64,000 nucleotides of DNA, from assembly GCF_046736045.1 (NCBI RefSeq), contig NZ_CP177134.1, forward strand, positions 3,658,001 through 3,722,000, in the 5' to 3' direction. Every line of letters starts with the position of its first letter. Positions within the stretch are counted from its first letter, which is position 1. Below the pieces are notes generated by a model. It had not been told where the DNA came from, ran no database searches, and saw only the letters and a program-made list of their open reading frames with translations. The position numbers were made by a program, and so were the translations under genes. Origin of the DNA: Leptospira_A sp046736045. GTDB taxonomy: Bacteria; Spirochaetota; Leptospiria; Leptospirales; Leptospiraceae. This document shows positions 8,409 to 16,526 of the stretch, piece after piece.

Positions 8409-9522
8409 GGTTTTTTACTTTGATTATAATGCGACTCATCCACCCTTCCTCCATTTTCTTTCAGAGTCATTAAACGAATATGCGGAAGAATATTTCAATC
8501 CTTCCGGTGCTACGAGATTTTCCATGCGAAACCAAGGGAAAATCGAATCTGCAAGAAAATACTTTTCTGAACTAACAAAGAAAAACGAAAGAGGATTTGT
8601 TTTTTCATCCACCGGAACCGAAGCAAATTATTTATTGCTGCGATACCTGAGAGAAACAAATCCCGATACGGATGAATTGATCGTCAGCCCCTTCGAACAT
8701 TCCAGTATGTATTCCGCAATCCGGGATTTGGGATTTACTCCAAAGCTGATACAAACCGATCTTTCGGGAGTCATCGATTTAAAATCATTACGTTCCCTGT
8801 TATCGGAAAATCCGGCTCCGGTTCTTTGTTTGTATGCGGGAAATGAAACGGGAGTCTTGCAACCTGTTGAAGCGATCCACCAACTAACAAAAGAATTTGG
8901 AGTAACCTTTTTCAGTGATCTGATGCAGGCTTTCGGAAAAATCAAAGTGGATTTTTCCTTATTTGACGGATTCAGTTTTTCCTCGCATAAAATCGGAGGA
9001 GGTTTGGGTTCCGCTCTCAGTTATGTTCCCGGCGAAAAGACCGACTACCATGTATTTGGTGGAGGTAATCAGGAAAACGGACATAGAGCCGGAACAGAAA
9101 ATGTACAAGCATTACTTTCTTTTCAAAAAGCCACTGAATTCCAAATGGGACAATTGTCCGAAAAAGAAACCAGACTTAAAAAATTTCAAACTCAAATGGA
9201 AACTCATTTGGAATCTTTGGGATGTAAAATCATTGCAAAAAATTCTCCAAGATTACCAAACACTAGTTTTGTGATATTACCATTCGACGAAATTGATTTT
9301 TTTCTATTGGGGATGGAAGAAAAAAACATAGTCATCTCTACGGGCAGTTCTTGCAAATCCAGGGCAAGAGAGGCATCCTCTTCTCTCATCGCCATGGGAT
9401 ATTCCAAAGAAGAAGCACTTCGTTGCATTCGCATCTCAACAGGAATTCATACTACGGAAGAAGAGATTCGTTTTCTAATGGAATCTGCAAAAGAATTAAT
9501 CCAAAAACTCAAAAGTTTTTAA
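8386..9522 (+). CDS. Cysteine desulfurase (NifS/IscS-type aminotransferase)
   Basis: 378 residues from the ATG at 8386, preceded by GAGGAAG; the frame is open from 8302 but that part overlaps the upstream gene. A PLP-dependent class V enzyme that takes sulfur from L-cysteine for Fe-S cluster or thio-modification. Motifs: YFDYNATHPP at the N-terminus, FSSTGTEAN, the PLP lysine in SSHKIGGG (K202), the GHRAGTENV loop, and the catalytic cysteine in STGSSCKSR (C323). No iscU, iscR, sufB or mnmA is adjacent, so the sulfur acceptor is unknown. The partner is the TPR-like protein encoded just upstream. Confidence 0.93.
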   Translation: MKSPSQSKVFYFDYNATHPPFLHFLSESLNEYAEEYFNPSGATRFSMRNQGKIESARKYFSELTKKNERGFVFSSTGTEANYLLLRYLRETNPDTDELIVSPFEHSSMYSAIRDLGFTPKLIQTDLSGVIDLKSLRSLLSENPAPVLCLYAGNETGVLQPVEAIHQLTKEFGVTFFSDLMQAFGKIKVDFSLFDGFSFSSHKIGGGLGSALSYVPGEKTDYHVFGGGNQENGHRAGTENVQALLSFQKATEFQMGQLSEKETRLKKFQTQMETHLESLGCKIIAKNSPRLPNTSFVILPFDEIDFFLLGMEEKNIVISTGSSCKSRAREASSSLIAMGYSKEEALRCIRISTGIHTTEEEIRFLMESAKELIQKLKSF

Positions 9523-9525
9523 TCC

Positions 9526-9606
9526 ATGAAGATCGGAATCCTCACCAAACCGGATAAAAACGGAGATCCGGATCAGTTTGACGCAGAACTTTCTATTCCA
9601 AGTTGA
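9526..9606 (+). other. 26-codon ORF, possible remnant of a gene start
   Basis: ATG at 9526, three bases after the desulfurase stop codon, encodes MKIGILTKPDKNGDPDQFDA and ends six residues later at TGA. The opening resembles the first strand and loop of a nucleotide-binding protein, but nothing continues it in any frame. There is no Shine-Dalgarno. It may be a truncated gene or chance. Confidence 0.2.
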
Positions 9607-9649
9607 ATCAACTCACAACCCGACTTTACCGCCGTTTTTTTGATCAAGT

Positions 9650-9666
9650 GGCAAAAAGGCGAACTT
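9650..9666 (+). repeat. Copy 1 of a 17-bp shared element
   Basis: GGCAAAAAGGCGAACTT occurs here and again at 44309-44325, in both cases after the end of a plus-strand gene. Similarity continues loosely into the following T- and A-rich bases. It could be a piece of a dispersed intergenic repeat. One 17-bp match in 64 kb is close to what chance could give. Confidence 0.3.
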
Positions 9667-9721
9667 TTTTGTAAAAAAATCCGCTTCAAATATATTAATT
9701 TACAATACCGCCAAATTTATG

Positions 9722-10681
9722 TTAAATTGAATCATTTTTGCCTCGGATAGAATCCAAAGTAACCGCGATTCCTTTTTCAAAAGAAGTTTCCGGAATCGTT
9801 CCGATCTTTTCCGAATATTTCCTCCCACTCAGTTTCAACGGATCTTCCATCAGATACATGATTTCCACTACCTCTCTCAAAAAAGAATCAAAGATCCCGA
9901 TCAATTGCACAGAAAACCTTCCCAATGAAATCACTGTAGATTTTTTACCCAAATGAGCTTCTGCAATTTTTATGATTTCCTTTCCGGAAATCACCTGACC
10001 GGGAATATTCCAAGTCTGGCCAAACGAATTTTCACGTAAGGCGATCTCTACAATCATCTCTGCTGCATCCGGGAGATAGACATACTCTCTCTGTGGCTTC
10101 AGACTTCCGAAAAAAATCCCCGGCTTGCCGGAAGCAAGACCGTCTAACGTCGGATTGAGGTAAGCGAGTTTGCTGGTTGGACCGTAATAATCGGGAAGGC
10201 GAACTATGAGCGGTTTTGCTTTTTTCCACAAACCGGAAAATATCATCCGAGCAAACTCCACTTTGATCTTTCCTTTTTTTGTGTGAGCCAGATGAAGGTA
10301 GTCTTCTTCTACAGGGTAACCCGGATTTTTCCCATACACATAAACTCCGTCAACGAATACTATTTTTTTTCCGGTCTTTTCCGCTGCCTCCATCACACTC
10401 TTGCCAAGTAACATTAATTTGGTTTCCATTTCCTGATAAGAAACATTCGCAGCCTGAAAAACCACATCGGCAGTTTCAAAATGCGGAACCAAGGTTTCCG
10501 TCCGAAACACATCTCCCACGGCAAGTTCCAGTTCTTTCGGATTTCCCCATTCATTTGCCAACGCATCCAGGCTCTTCCGATCTCTGCCCAAAATCACCGT
10601 AGGAATTTTCCGTTTCAGTAGCTCCAACGCGATTGCTTTTCCACTTCCCCCCGTTCCGCCAAGCACCAATGCCTTCTTCAT
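9722..10681 (-). CDS. NAD-dependent epimerase/dehydratase (extended SDR)
   Basis: 319 residues. The Rossmann motif GGTGGSGKA lies at residues 8-16 and a basic residue after strand 2 (ILGRDRKS) suggests NADP(H). Then come DVVFQAANVSYQ, VFVDGVYVYGK, RLPDYYGP and a C-terminal WNIPGQVISGKEI. The catalytic YxxxK is not evident at its usual place (YVYGKNPGY is nearest), so it may be an atypical SDR. A strong AAGGGGAAG Shine-Dalgarno lies before the ATG. Its promoter region carries the same operator as the TetR gene just upstream, so it is probably the target of that repressor. Substrate unknown. Confidence 0.88.
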   Translation of the reverse strand: MKKALVLGGTGGSGKAIALELLKRKIPTVILGRDRKSLDALANEWGNPKELELAVGDVFRTETLVPHFETADVVFQAANVSYQEMETKLMLLGKSVMEAAEKTGKKIVFVDGVYVYGKNPGYPVEEDYLHLAHTKKGKIKVEFARMIFSGLWKKAKPLIVRLPDYYGPTSKLAYLNPTLDGLASGKPGIFFGSLKPQREYVYLPDAAEMIVEIALRENSFGQTWNIPGQVISGKEIIKIAEAHLGKKSTVISLGRFSVQLIGIFDSFLREVVEIMYLMEDPLKLSGRKYSEKIGTIPETSFEKGIAVTLDSIRGKNDSI

Positions 10682-10693
10682 ATACTTCCCCTT

Positions 10694-10711
10694 TTATTGA
10701 TTGATCAATAA
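10694..10711 (-). promoter_or_regulatory. TetR-type operator before the epimerase gene
   Basis: TTATTGAT-TG-ATCAATAA: perfect 8-bp arms with a 2-bp spacer, ending 12 bp before the epimerase ATG and next to its Shine-Dalgarno. Nearly the same sequence lies before the tetR gene (11270-11287), so this is very probably the binding site of that regulator. Confidence 0.75.
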
Positions 10712-10731
10712 CAAATACTGGTAAAAAAAAT

Positions 10732-11262
10732 TTAAACCTTTCGACCATAACTCAAAGCAGGAGAACCAAGCGCAAAGGAGAGATTGCATAAAAATCCCCT
10801 CGCCAGGAAATCCTTCGCCAGATTTTCCACATCAGGCAAACCTGCTTTTTCGAACTTTCTCTGAACCAACTCTTTCAAATCTTCCAAAGATGCCTTCACC
10901 AACTTCTGCACATTTTCCTCTGCAATCCCCCAAGTTTGGATCTGCAAAAGAATTTCATTCGGATAACGCCGCATCAAATCCTCATAGGAAGTGATCAAAT
11001 CCGCTAGCAGAGTGTCATTTTTGCATTCTACCTTTGCAAATTCACCGGCAATCCTGTCATAAATCAATTGCACAACTTCCAGAAACAAAGCCTCTTTGCT
11101 CTCAAAAAAACGGTAAACATAGGGCTGAGAGATGCCTGCTTTTCCGGAAATATCAGCCGTAGTAACCTTATGGTAACCGATCTTGGCAAATACCTCGATG
11201 GCAGCTTCCAGGATGGCCGCTTTTCTTTCCTCGTAGAGATGACTGTTTGGTTTGGTTTGCAT
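10732..11262 (-). CDS. TetR-family transcriptional regulator
   Basis: 176 residues. The N-terminal helix-turn-helix is typical: ILEAAIEVFAKIGYHKVTT, then ADISGKAGISQPYVYRFFES. The C-terminal ligand domain (about residues 70-176) has no identifiable inducer pocket. It lies upstream of the epimerase gene on the same strand. Matching operators at its own start and at the epimerase start point to autorepression plus control of that gene, with a small molecule probably acting as inducer (inference from the family). Confidence 0.93.
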   Translation of the reverse strand: MQTKPNSHLYEERKAAILEAAIEVFAKIGYHKVTTADISGKAGISQPYVYRFFESKEALFLEVVQLIYDRIAGEFAKVECKNDTLLADLITSYEDLMRRYPNEILLQIQTWGIAEENVQKLVKASLEDLKELVQRKFEKAGLPDVENLAKDFLARGFLCNLSFALGSPALSYGRKV

Positions 11263-11269
11263 CTTTCGA

Positions 11270-11287
11270 TTATTGATTGATCAATCA
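11270..11287 (-). promoter_or_regulatory. TetR-type operator before tetR
   Basis: TTATTGAT-TG-ATCAATCA, the same inverted repeat as at 10694-10711 with one changed base in the right arm. It ends 7 bp before the tetR start codon, which fits autoregulation. Confidence 0.72.
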
Positions 11288-11349
11288 CAAATTTAAGAAA
11301 AACCCAACTTCCGTCAATTGGATTTCAAACCGCAAATTGTTTTTTTTGA

Positions 11350-12447
11350 TTAACTATTCACCCGAAAATAGATCACATCCCCATCAAGGACGATGTATTC
11401 TTTGCCTTCGATACGAAGCTTTCCTTCTTCTTTGACTTTGGCCGCATCTGCGGTCCGGTCCAAATCTTCATATCGCATCACTTCCGCGCGGATATAACCT
11501 TTTTCAAAATCAGAATGGATGACAGATGCCGCAATCGGCCCGGTGCTTGCTTTCGCTGTGGTCCAGGCTCTCACCTCTTCCACTCCCGCAGTAAAAAATG
11601 TAATCAGGCCCAATAGTTTGTAAGATGCCTGAATCATTCGTGAAAGTCCGGATTCGGTTTCTCCGATTTCTTCTAAAAAAGCGAGTTGATCTTCTTTTTC
11701 CAATCCGGAGATTTCCTCTTCAAAGCGGCCGCATAACACAACCACTTCGGCTCCTTCCTTGGCCGCGTAATCTTTGATGGTTTGAACATGAGGGTTATTC
11801 GCATTTTTAACATCAGAGTCGAGGATATTGGCAACATATAATACTGGTTTAATGGTAATGAGATTGAATTTTTTTGCAATTTTGAATTCATCGTCGGTCA
11901 AAGAAACTGCTGCGGCACGGAGTCCTTTTTTCAGACCCTCTAAAATCTTTTCCATTACGGAACCGATTTCTATTGCCTCTTTGTTTCCCGCTTTTGCAGA
12001 CTTTGCGATTTTTTGGAATTGTTTTTCCAAACTATCCAGATCCGCCAAAATCAATTCATAATTGATCACCGTAATGTCTTCGATCGGGTCCACTTTTCCA
12101 TGAACATGTGTTATGTTCTCGTCTTCAAAGGCACGTACTACGTGGCAGATTGCTTCCACTTCCCTGATATGGGACAAAAATTGGTTGCCAAGACCTTCTC
12201 CCTGGCTCGCCCCTTTTACAAGACCGGCAATATCAACAAATTCGATCGTGGTAGCGATGGTGCGTTTTGGTTTATAAATGAAAGCAAGGCGATCCAATCT
12301 TTTTTCCGGAACTTCCACAATACCGGTGTTTGGTTCAATAGTGCAAAACGGATAATTCGCCATTTGAGCGCCCGCTTTTGTTAGTGCATTAAAAATAGTC
12401 GATTTTCCAACGTTGGGTAAACCAACGATTCCACAATTCAATCCCAT
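11350..12447 (-). CDS. ychF: Redox-responsive ribosome-associated GTPase/ATPase YchF
   Basis: 365 residues, the usual YchF length. The G domain starts MGLNCGIVGLPNVGKSTIFNAL with G1 GLPNVGKS, G3 DIAGLVKGASQGEGLGNQFL and a coiled-coil insertion (about residues 130-200). The TGS domain ends EYIVLDGDVIYFRVNS. The G4 position reads YVANILDSD rather than NKxD, as expected for this ATP-preferring Obg relative. It binds ribosomes and affects translation and oxidative stress. It appears monocistronic. Confidence 0.97.
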   Translation of the reverse strand: MGLNCGIVGLPNVGKSTIFNALTKAGAQMANYPFCTIEPNTGIVEVPEKRLDRLAFIYKPKRTIATTIEFVDIAGLVKGASQGEGLGNQFLSHIREVEAICHVVRAFEDENITHVHGKVDPIEDITVINYELILADLDSLEKQFQKIAKSAKAGNKEAIEIGSVMEKILEGLKKGLRAAAVSLTDDEFKIAKKFNLITIKPVLYVANILDSDVKNANNPHVQTIKDYAAKEGAEVVVLCGRFEEEISGLEKEDQLAFLEEIGETESGLSRMIQASYKLLGLITFFTAGVEEVRAWTTAKASTGPIAASVIHSDFEKGYIRAEVMRYEDLDRTADAAKVKEEGKLRIEGKEYIVLDGDVIYFRVNS

Positions 12448-12498
12448 ACGGATAGATTTTTCAGGAAGCGCGGGCGGACAAGGAAAAATGTTTCCCGT

Positions 12499-13035
12499 CT
12501 AATTGAGTAAAAAACCGGTTTGAATGTAGGTATATGCCAAATAAACGGAACCAATCCCCAATACGATGATGTATTTACAGAGATAAATCCAACCGATCCG
12601 CTTCCAGGGATAACGATCCTCTAATTTCAGTTGGATGATAATTTCAGAAACAGTCATGTCACTTAGATTTTTCGGAATGGGATAAATCCCCATGGTATGA
12701 AACGTATTCTCCAAAATGATTCCGCGTTGTTCAGGAAGAAGAGATGTGAAATTTTCGGTCCTTTCCGGAAAGACAAGTTCCGTTAAAATTTTAGGAACTT
12801 CAAAAAATTTAAAGTGAATGATCCCAGAAAAGGAAGTGTACATCGCAAGGTAATTGATCAGAACAATCAAAGGATTTGCAGTATACTTTGAGGAAAATAA
12901 TAAATAAAGAAAAAGGCCCAGGTAACAAAAATATATATAATTTTTTATCTGAGAAATCCTTTTACCTAAATTCCGTTCCTTCAGATAAGCTTCGAATATT
13001 CGATCTTCTTTTCTATGCGTTTCTTTCGTATTCAA
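12499..13035 (-). CDS. Small membrane protein, unknown function
   Basis: 178 residues starting at a TTG that directly follows the TGA of the pseudouridine synthase gene, with GAGA about eight bases upstream. Three membrane segments: YIYFCYLGLFLYLLF, LIVLINYLAMYTSFSG and CKYIIVLGIGSVYLAYTYI. The basic N-terminus (KETHRKEDRIFEAYLKERNL) is probably cytoplasmic. Last gene of a five-gene operon; family not recognised. Confidence 0.65.
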   Translation of the reverse strand: MNTKETHRKEDRIFEAYLKERNLGKRISQIKNYIYFCYLGLFLYLLFSSKYTANPLIVLINYLAMYTSFSGIIHFKFFEVPKILTELVFPERTENFTSLLPEQRGIILENTFHTMGIYPIPKNLSDMTVSEIIIQLKLEDRYPWKRIGWIYLCKYIIVLGIGSVYLAYTYIQTGFLLN

Positions 13036-13719
13036 TCACGTTTCTCTTTCGTTTAATTGCGGAAAGTATCCGGAAAATTCTTTCGGAATGGAAGACTGCA
13101 CTGAAATTTTATTTTTTGATCCGTCTTCAAATTGAAATTTCCAGGAATGCAAAAACATTCTTTTCGGATTTCCTTTTTTTACATCCCCATAAACTTCATC
13201 TCCCAAAATAGGAAATCCTTCTTCTGAAATATGAATTCTGATTTGATGCCGCCTACCGGTAATAAGTCGGGCTTGACCGAGAAATAAATTTTCTTTTTTC
13301 AACACTTCAAGAACTTTGAATTCGGTAATTGCCTTTTTACCGCCACTCCGCACAGTCATCATCCGCATCTTTCCTTCTTTCAGAAAAGATTCCGTTCTTT
13401 TTGTTTCCCAATCGGGAATTCCGTGAGATACGAAAATATATTCCTTGTCGGATGTTTTTAATAACTCATCCAAAAATACGTTATCGGAATTTTCCTTTCC
13501 CAGAAGCACGATTCCGCTTGTTCCGAAATCCAAACGGTTTACGGTTCGCAGCTGTTTTAAACCCAATGCATTTTGCAATAACCTGGTGAAATCGGGACGA
13601 TTCGTATCTTTCGTTTCATGAACGGGAATACCGGAAGGTTTGTCGGCGATGATGAGGCTTTCATCTTCCCAAAGGACTTCCGTTCCGTATCCGAATCCAA
13701 GTTCTACCTTATAACGCAT
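13036..13719 (-). CDS. RluA-family RNA pseudouridine synthase
   Basis: About 227 residues from the ATG at 13719. Motif order is that of RluA: DKPSGIPVHET, the catalytic RLDFGTSGIVLL (Asp64), ARLITGRRHQIRIH and GDEVYGD. It isomerises uridine to pseudouridine in rRNA or tRNA. No S4 domain is present, as in RluA/TruC-type enzymes, so the target cannot be assigned. The start overlaps the DUF2797 gene by 11 bp. A TTG at 13773 is an alternative start but deepens the overlap and has no Shine-Dalgarno. Confidence 0.9.
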   Translation of the reverse strand: MRYKVELGFGYGTEVLWEDESLIIADKPSGIPVHETKDTNRPDFTRLLQNALGLKQLRTVNRLDFGTSGIVLLGKENSDNVFLDELLKTSDKEYIFVSHGIPDWETKRTESFLKEGKMRMMTVRSGGKKAITEFKVLEVLKKENLFLGQARLITGRRHQIRIHISEEGFPILGDEVYGDVKKGNPKRMFLHSWKFQFEDGSKNKISVQSSIPKEFSGYFPQLNERET

Positions 13720-14602
13720 ATAAGCTGGTCTGGTACCCGGAATAACTACGTATGTTGATGACTCCGTTTTCAAAAAGCAGGTATTGACCTTTGATTCCCA
13801 CTAAAATATCTTCGATCGGATTCGATTCATCCAATTTATAAGATTTGATTTTTTTAGGAAATGAAACAATAGGGTATTGGATCTCTACGATCTTTTCGGA
13901 AAGATCGGACTTCCAAGCGATCTCTTTTTTTTTGCCTGTCTTCATTTCCATTTCAAAACTTTGTTTTTCAAGGTGACGTAAAAATTTTTCTTTTTCTTTT
14001 TTTAAATCCATCTCCGGCGGATCCCCTGCCACCATTTTTTGCCAAGTGGTTTTGTCCGGCAAAAATCCCGATAAATAATTTTCTATGATACCGGCCTCTC
14101 TTCTGGATTCCACTTCCATAAGCGGAACCGCAAACCTCGCACCCTGATCCACCCAACGGTTGCTAACCGGGTTTTCTTTCGTAATCCCTACTTTCAATCC
14201 ACTTGAATTGGCAAAATATACGGTATGTTTTTTGAAACAATTCGTATCTCCCCATTCCGGTTCCCTACAAGTTCCTTTGTGATGATGACAGGTTTCCGGA
14301 CGCATAATGCAGAGATCATTGCAAGCCTTTGTGGAAAAACACTGAAAACAACTGCCTTGGTTGAAGGATTTGCTTGTGAGTTTTCCGCAGTCCACACAAC
14401 GGATTTTTCCGTTTGTGGAAAGATGGATTTTTTTTCCGATCCAGGAATTGAGAAAAAAATCGGACAAGTTTTCTATCGGTTCGGATTTTTCCGGTTTTTT
14501 TCCGGTAGCTTCGTCCGTATAAGTAGCATAACACCACTTATAACCGACAGGAGCCAAGCCTTCGTGTTCCATCATTCTCACATAACCGATCATAGGCTTC
14601 AT
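13709..14602 (-). CDS. DUF2797 family protein
   Basis: 297 residues. The N-terminal half is rich in paired cysteines and histidines (CVDCGKLT, SCFQCF, CHHHKGTC), a likely metal site. The middle has TVYFANSSGLKVGIT followed by RWVDQGA, the GIY-YIG-like feature that marks DUF2797. The biochemical role of the family is not established as far as I know; the nuclease-like motif suggests nucleic-acid work. It overlaps the upstream gene by 4 bp and the pseudouridine synthase by 11 bp. Confidence 0.85.
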   Translation of the reverse strand: MKPMIGYVRMMEHEGLAPVGYKWCYATYTDEATGKKPEKSEPIENLSDFFLNSWIGKKIHLSTNGKIRCVDCGKLTSKSFNQGSCFQCFSTKACNDLCIMRPETCHHHKGTCREPEWGDTNCFKKHTVYFANSSGLKVGITKENPVSNRWVDQGARFAVPLMEVESRREAGIIENYLSGFLPDKTTWQKMVAGDPPEMDLKKEKEKFLRHLEKQSFEMEMKTGKKKEIAWKSDLSEKIVEIQYPIVSFPKKIKSYKLDESNPIEDILVGIKGQYLLFENGVINIRSYSGYQTSLYAL

Positions 14603-15219
14603 TTTTGTAAAAAGTTCAGTTCTTTTCCGCTGACAGGAAATGTTTCGGAATCCAATTTCAAAATTACAATCCCGGTAAGACTGAGTTTGCCGGAATCATT
14701 TGCCCATTTGAACACAATCACCTCGTTTTTAAAATGATAATGGGAAACGAATCCGCTCGGTAAATAAAACAATTTCAAAGTTTCTTCCCCTTCTCCGAAC
14801 AAAACAACCTTGCCATTCTGGTTCGGAGATTTTGTTCTGGAAAGCAGAACCAAAACACTACCACCTAATTCGTGATCTTCGACAGGTTCGACTTCGATTG
14901 ATTCGGCATCCGTAACTTTCTTTTTGTCGTCAATTACGATCAAATCTTCATCCCAACTCAAAAGACTGCAAGGAAAGTCTCCGGGTAATTTGGGAAACTC
15001 ATCAGTACAAGGAACGTATTTCACTTCTTTTGATTCGGTGAACGAATACTCCCTTGTGATGGTAGATCGAATCGTTGCAAAAGCGATTCCCTTTAATTTT
15101 GATACGAATTGTTTTTTGGGAATCGGATAGAACTTGGAAATTTCATTCGGCGTCGCAAAATCAGGGCTAACGATTAGTCCCAAGATGAGCAAACACAGAC
15201 TCTTTTTTTTCAAAAACAT
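14599..15219 (-). CDS. Exported protein of unknown function
   Basis: About 206 residues from the ATG at 15219. That start has a full AAGGAGG seven bases upstream and begins a clean signal peptide (MFLKKKSLCLLILGLIVSPD). The mature part is mixed alpha/beta with one possible disulfide (VPCTDEFPKLPGDFPCSLL). The stop codon of the DUF1343 gene lies in the spacer just upstream of the Shine-Dalgarno, and the end overlaps DUF2797 by 4 bp. No family recognised. Confidence 0.75.
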   Translation of the reverse strand: MFLKKKSLCLLILGLIVSPDFATPNEISKFYPIPKKQFVSKLKGIAFATIRSTITREYSFTESKEVKYVPCTDEFPKLPGDFPCSLLSWDEDLIVIDDKKKVTDAESIEVEPVEDHELGGSVLVLLSRTKSPNQNGKVVLFGEGEETLKLFYLPSGFVSHYHFKNEVIVFKWANDSGKLSLTGIVILKLDSETFPVSGKELNFLQK

Positions 15220-15232
15220 AATTGATTCCTCC

Positions 15233-16474
15233 TTAATAAAGAAGATATGGTTCGATTCTTTTTTTCTCATCGGCTTCTGAATTTATAAATGAAGAGTGAA
15301 ACTCGGAATAAGTTTTTCCTTCATTGATTGCAGTTCGAAAATGTTCATTTCCCCAAAGCTGATCTACCCAATAATTCGCACTTCCCTTGTTCCATTTGAA
15401 ATCTTTCGGATAAGTTTCTTTCATAAGTCGAATCAGTTCGTATGCAAGTTCAATCGGATCATAATCCGCATTCACCAAATTCATACGCAGACCGTTTGTA
15501 ATTTTTCCTTTATGAGGACCGAAGGTGGGTTTGAAATACACCGGAGTGAAATAATATGCCTTTGATATTTCAGATAATTTTTTAGCCAAAACCTCCTGGT
15601 CTGTCATCCAGGGAGCACCGAAATATACGAACGGGGCTTGCGTACCTCGTCCCACAGATACGTTCACGCCTTCCAACATTACGAGAGACATATAATTTCT
15701 AGCAGATTCCACCATAGGTAAGTTTGGTGAAGGAGTGATCCAGGGAAGACCGGTATCTTCAAAGTATTGATTTCTTTGGTAACCGGAAACGGGAACTACT
15801 TGCAAGTTTACGGAACCGGAAAGATATTCTTTATTATAAAACAAAGCTGATTCGCCCAAGGTCATTCCTGAAATCAAAAGAGATGGAAATTCACCTGCAA
15901 AATTCAGATGTTTCGGGCTCATCTTTTCCCCTTTGGGAGGAAGATGCATCGCAATATGGATGTGATCCAAAACTAAAAATTTTGTTTTTGATTTCCCCAC
16001 ACCATCCAAAAGCCGTTTGAGAACACTTACGTATGTATAACATCTCATTCCTACGTCTTGTACATCAAACAATACCACATCCACTTCGTTCAAAAGAACT
16101 CTCAGATCCGAATCTTTGATACGGTAAATATGATACAAAGGTCTGTTAAATGTCGAGTCCATAGTAACCGGTGTTTGGCTAAACTCTTCTTCCAAACCTA
16201 AAAAACCATGTTCAAGACCGATCAGATGTTCCAAAACCACTTGGTTCTTTTCAAATTCACGAATGATTTTTCCGGGGTTGTTTCCGATCCCGGAAGGGTT
16301 CGTCACAAGCATTACCTTCTTTCCCGTGAGAGTGGGAAGGATGGATGAGTAAAAAATTTCACTAGACGGGATTAACTTGGAATCCTGGGGGTGAACCCGG
16401 AACTGAGGAACAGTGTTTCCTTGACAAGCAGCCAAAATAAAGAGAGCGGAAAACCTAAAAAAGTATTTGGTCAT
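15233..16474 (-). CDS. DUF1343/NamZ-type lipoprotein, possible exo-N-acetylmuramidase
   Basis: 413 residues with a lipoprotein signal ending LAAC (Cys at 17). DUF1343 motifs run throughout: VMLVTNPSGIG, GLEHGFLG, VVLFDVQDVGMRCYTYVSVL, GEFPSLLISGMTLGE, PWITPSPNLP and VSVGRGTQAPF. The characterised member NamZ removes terminal MurNAc from peptidoglycan fragments. The usual LDRPNP segment after the TYVSVL block is replaced by LVLDHIHIAMHLPPKG, so specificity may differ. First gene of a five-gene minus-strand operon; divergent from the lipoprotein at 16527. Confidence 0.85.
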   Translation of the reverse strand: MTKYFFRFSALFILAACQGNTVPQFRVHPQDSKLIPSSEIFYSSILPTLTGKKVMLVTNPSGIGNNPGKIIREFEKNQVVLEHLIGLEHGFLGLEEEFSQTPVTMDSTFNRPLYHIYRIKDSDLRVLLNEVDVVLFDVQDVGMRCYTYVSVLKRLLDGVGKSKTKFLVLDHIHIAMHLPPKGEKMSPKHLNFAGEFPSLLISGMTLGESALFYNKEYLSGSVNLQVVPVSGYQRNQYFEDTGLPWITPSPNLPMVESARNYMSLVMLEGVNVSVGRGTQAPFVYFGAPWMTDQEVLAKKLSEISKAYYFTPVYFKPTFGPHKGKITNGLRMNLVNADYDPIELAYELIRLMKETYPKDFKWNKGSANYWVDQLWGNEHFRTAINEGKTYSEFHSSFINSEADEKKRIEPYLLY

Positions 16475-16495
16475 GTAAGTAGAAGATTATACTAT
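16467..16495 (+). promoter_or_regulatory. Candidate promoter of the lipoprotein gene at 16527
   Basis: TTGGTC, 17 bp, TACTAT on the plus strand, about 30 bp before the start codon, in a 52-bp divergent spacer. The -10 match is partial, so this is tentative. Confidence 0.3.
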
Positions 16496-16526
16496 ATGGC
16501 AAATCTTCAAGGAGAATTGCTTCCTC

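Noticed and set aside
9601..9613. AGTTGA-A-TCAACT as terminator of the cysteine desulfurase gene
   Set aside because: Arms of 6 bp with a single-base centre cannot form an RNA hairpin with a workable loop, and no T-run follows; a DNA-binding site is more likely but has no second copy.
14225..14737. 170-codon plus-strand open frame
   Set aside because: It lies opposite the DUF2797 gene and the exported-protein gene, both with solid evidence; its protein is low-complexity and Phe/Ser-rich as expected of a shadow frame.
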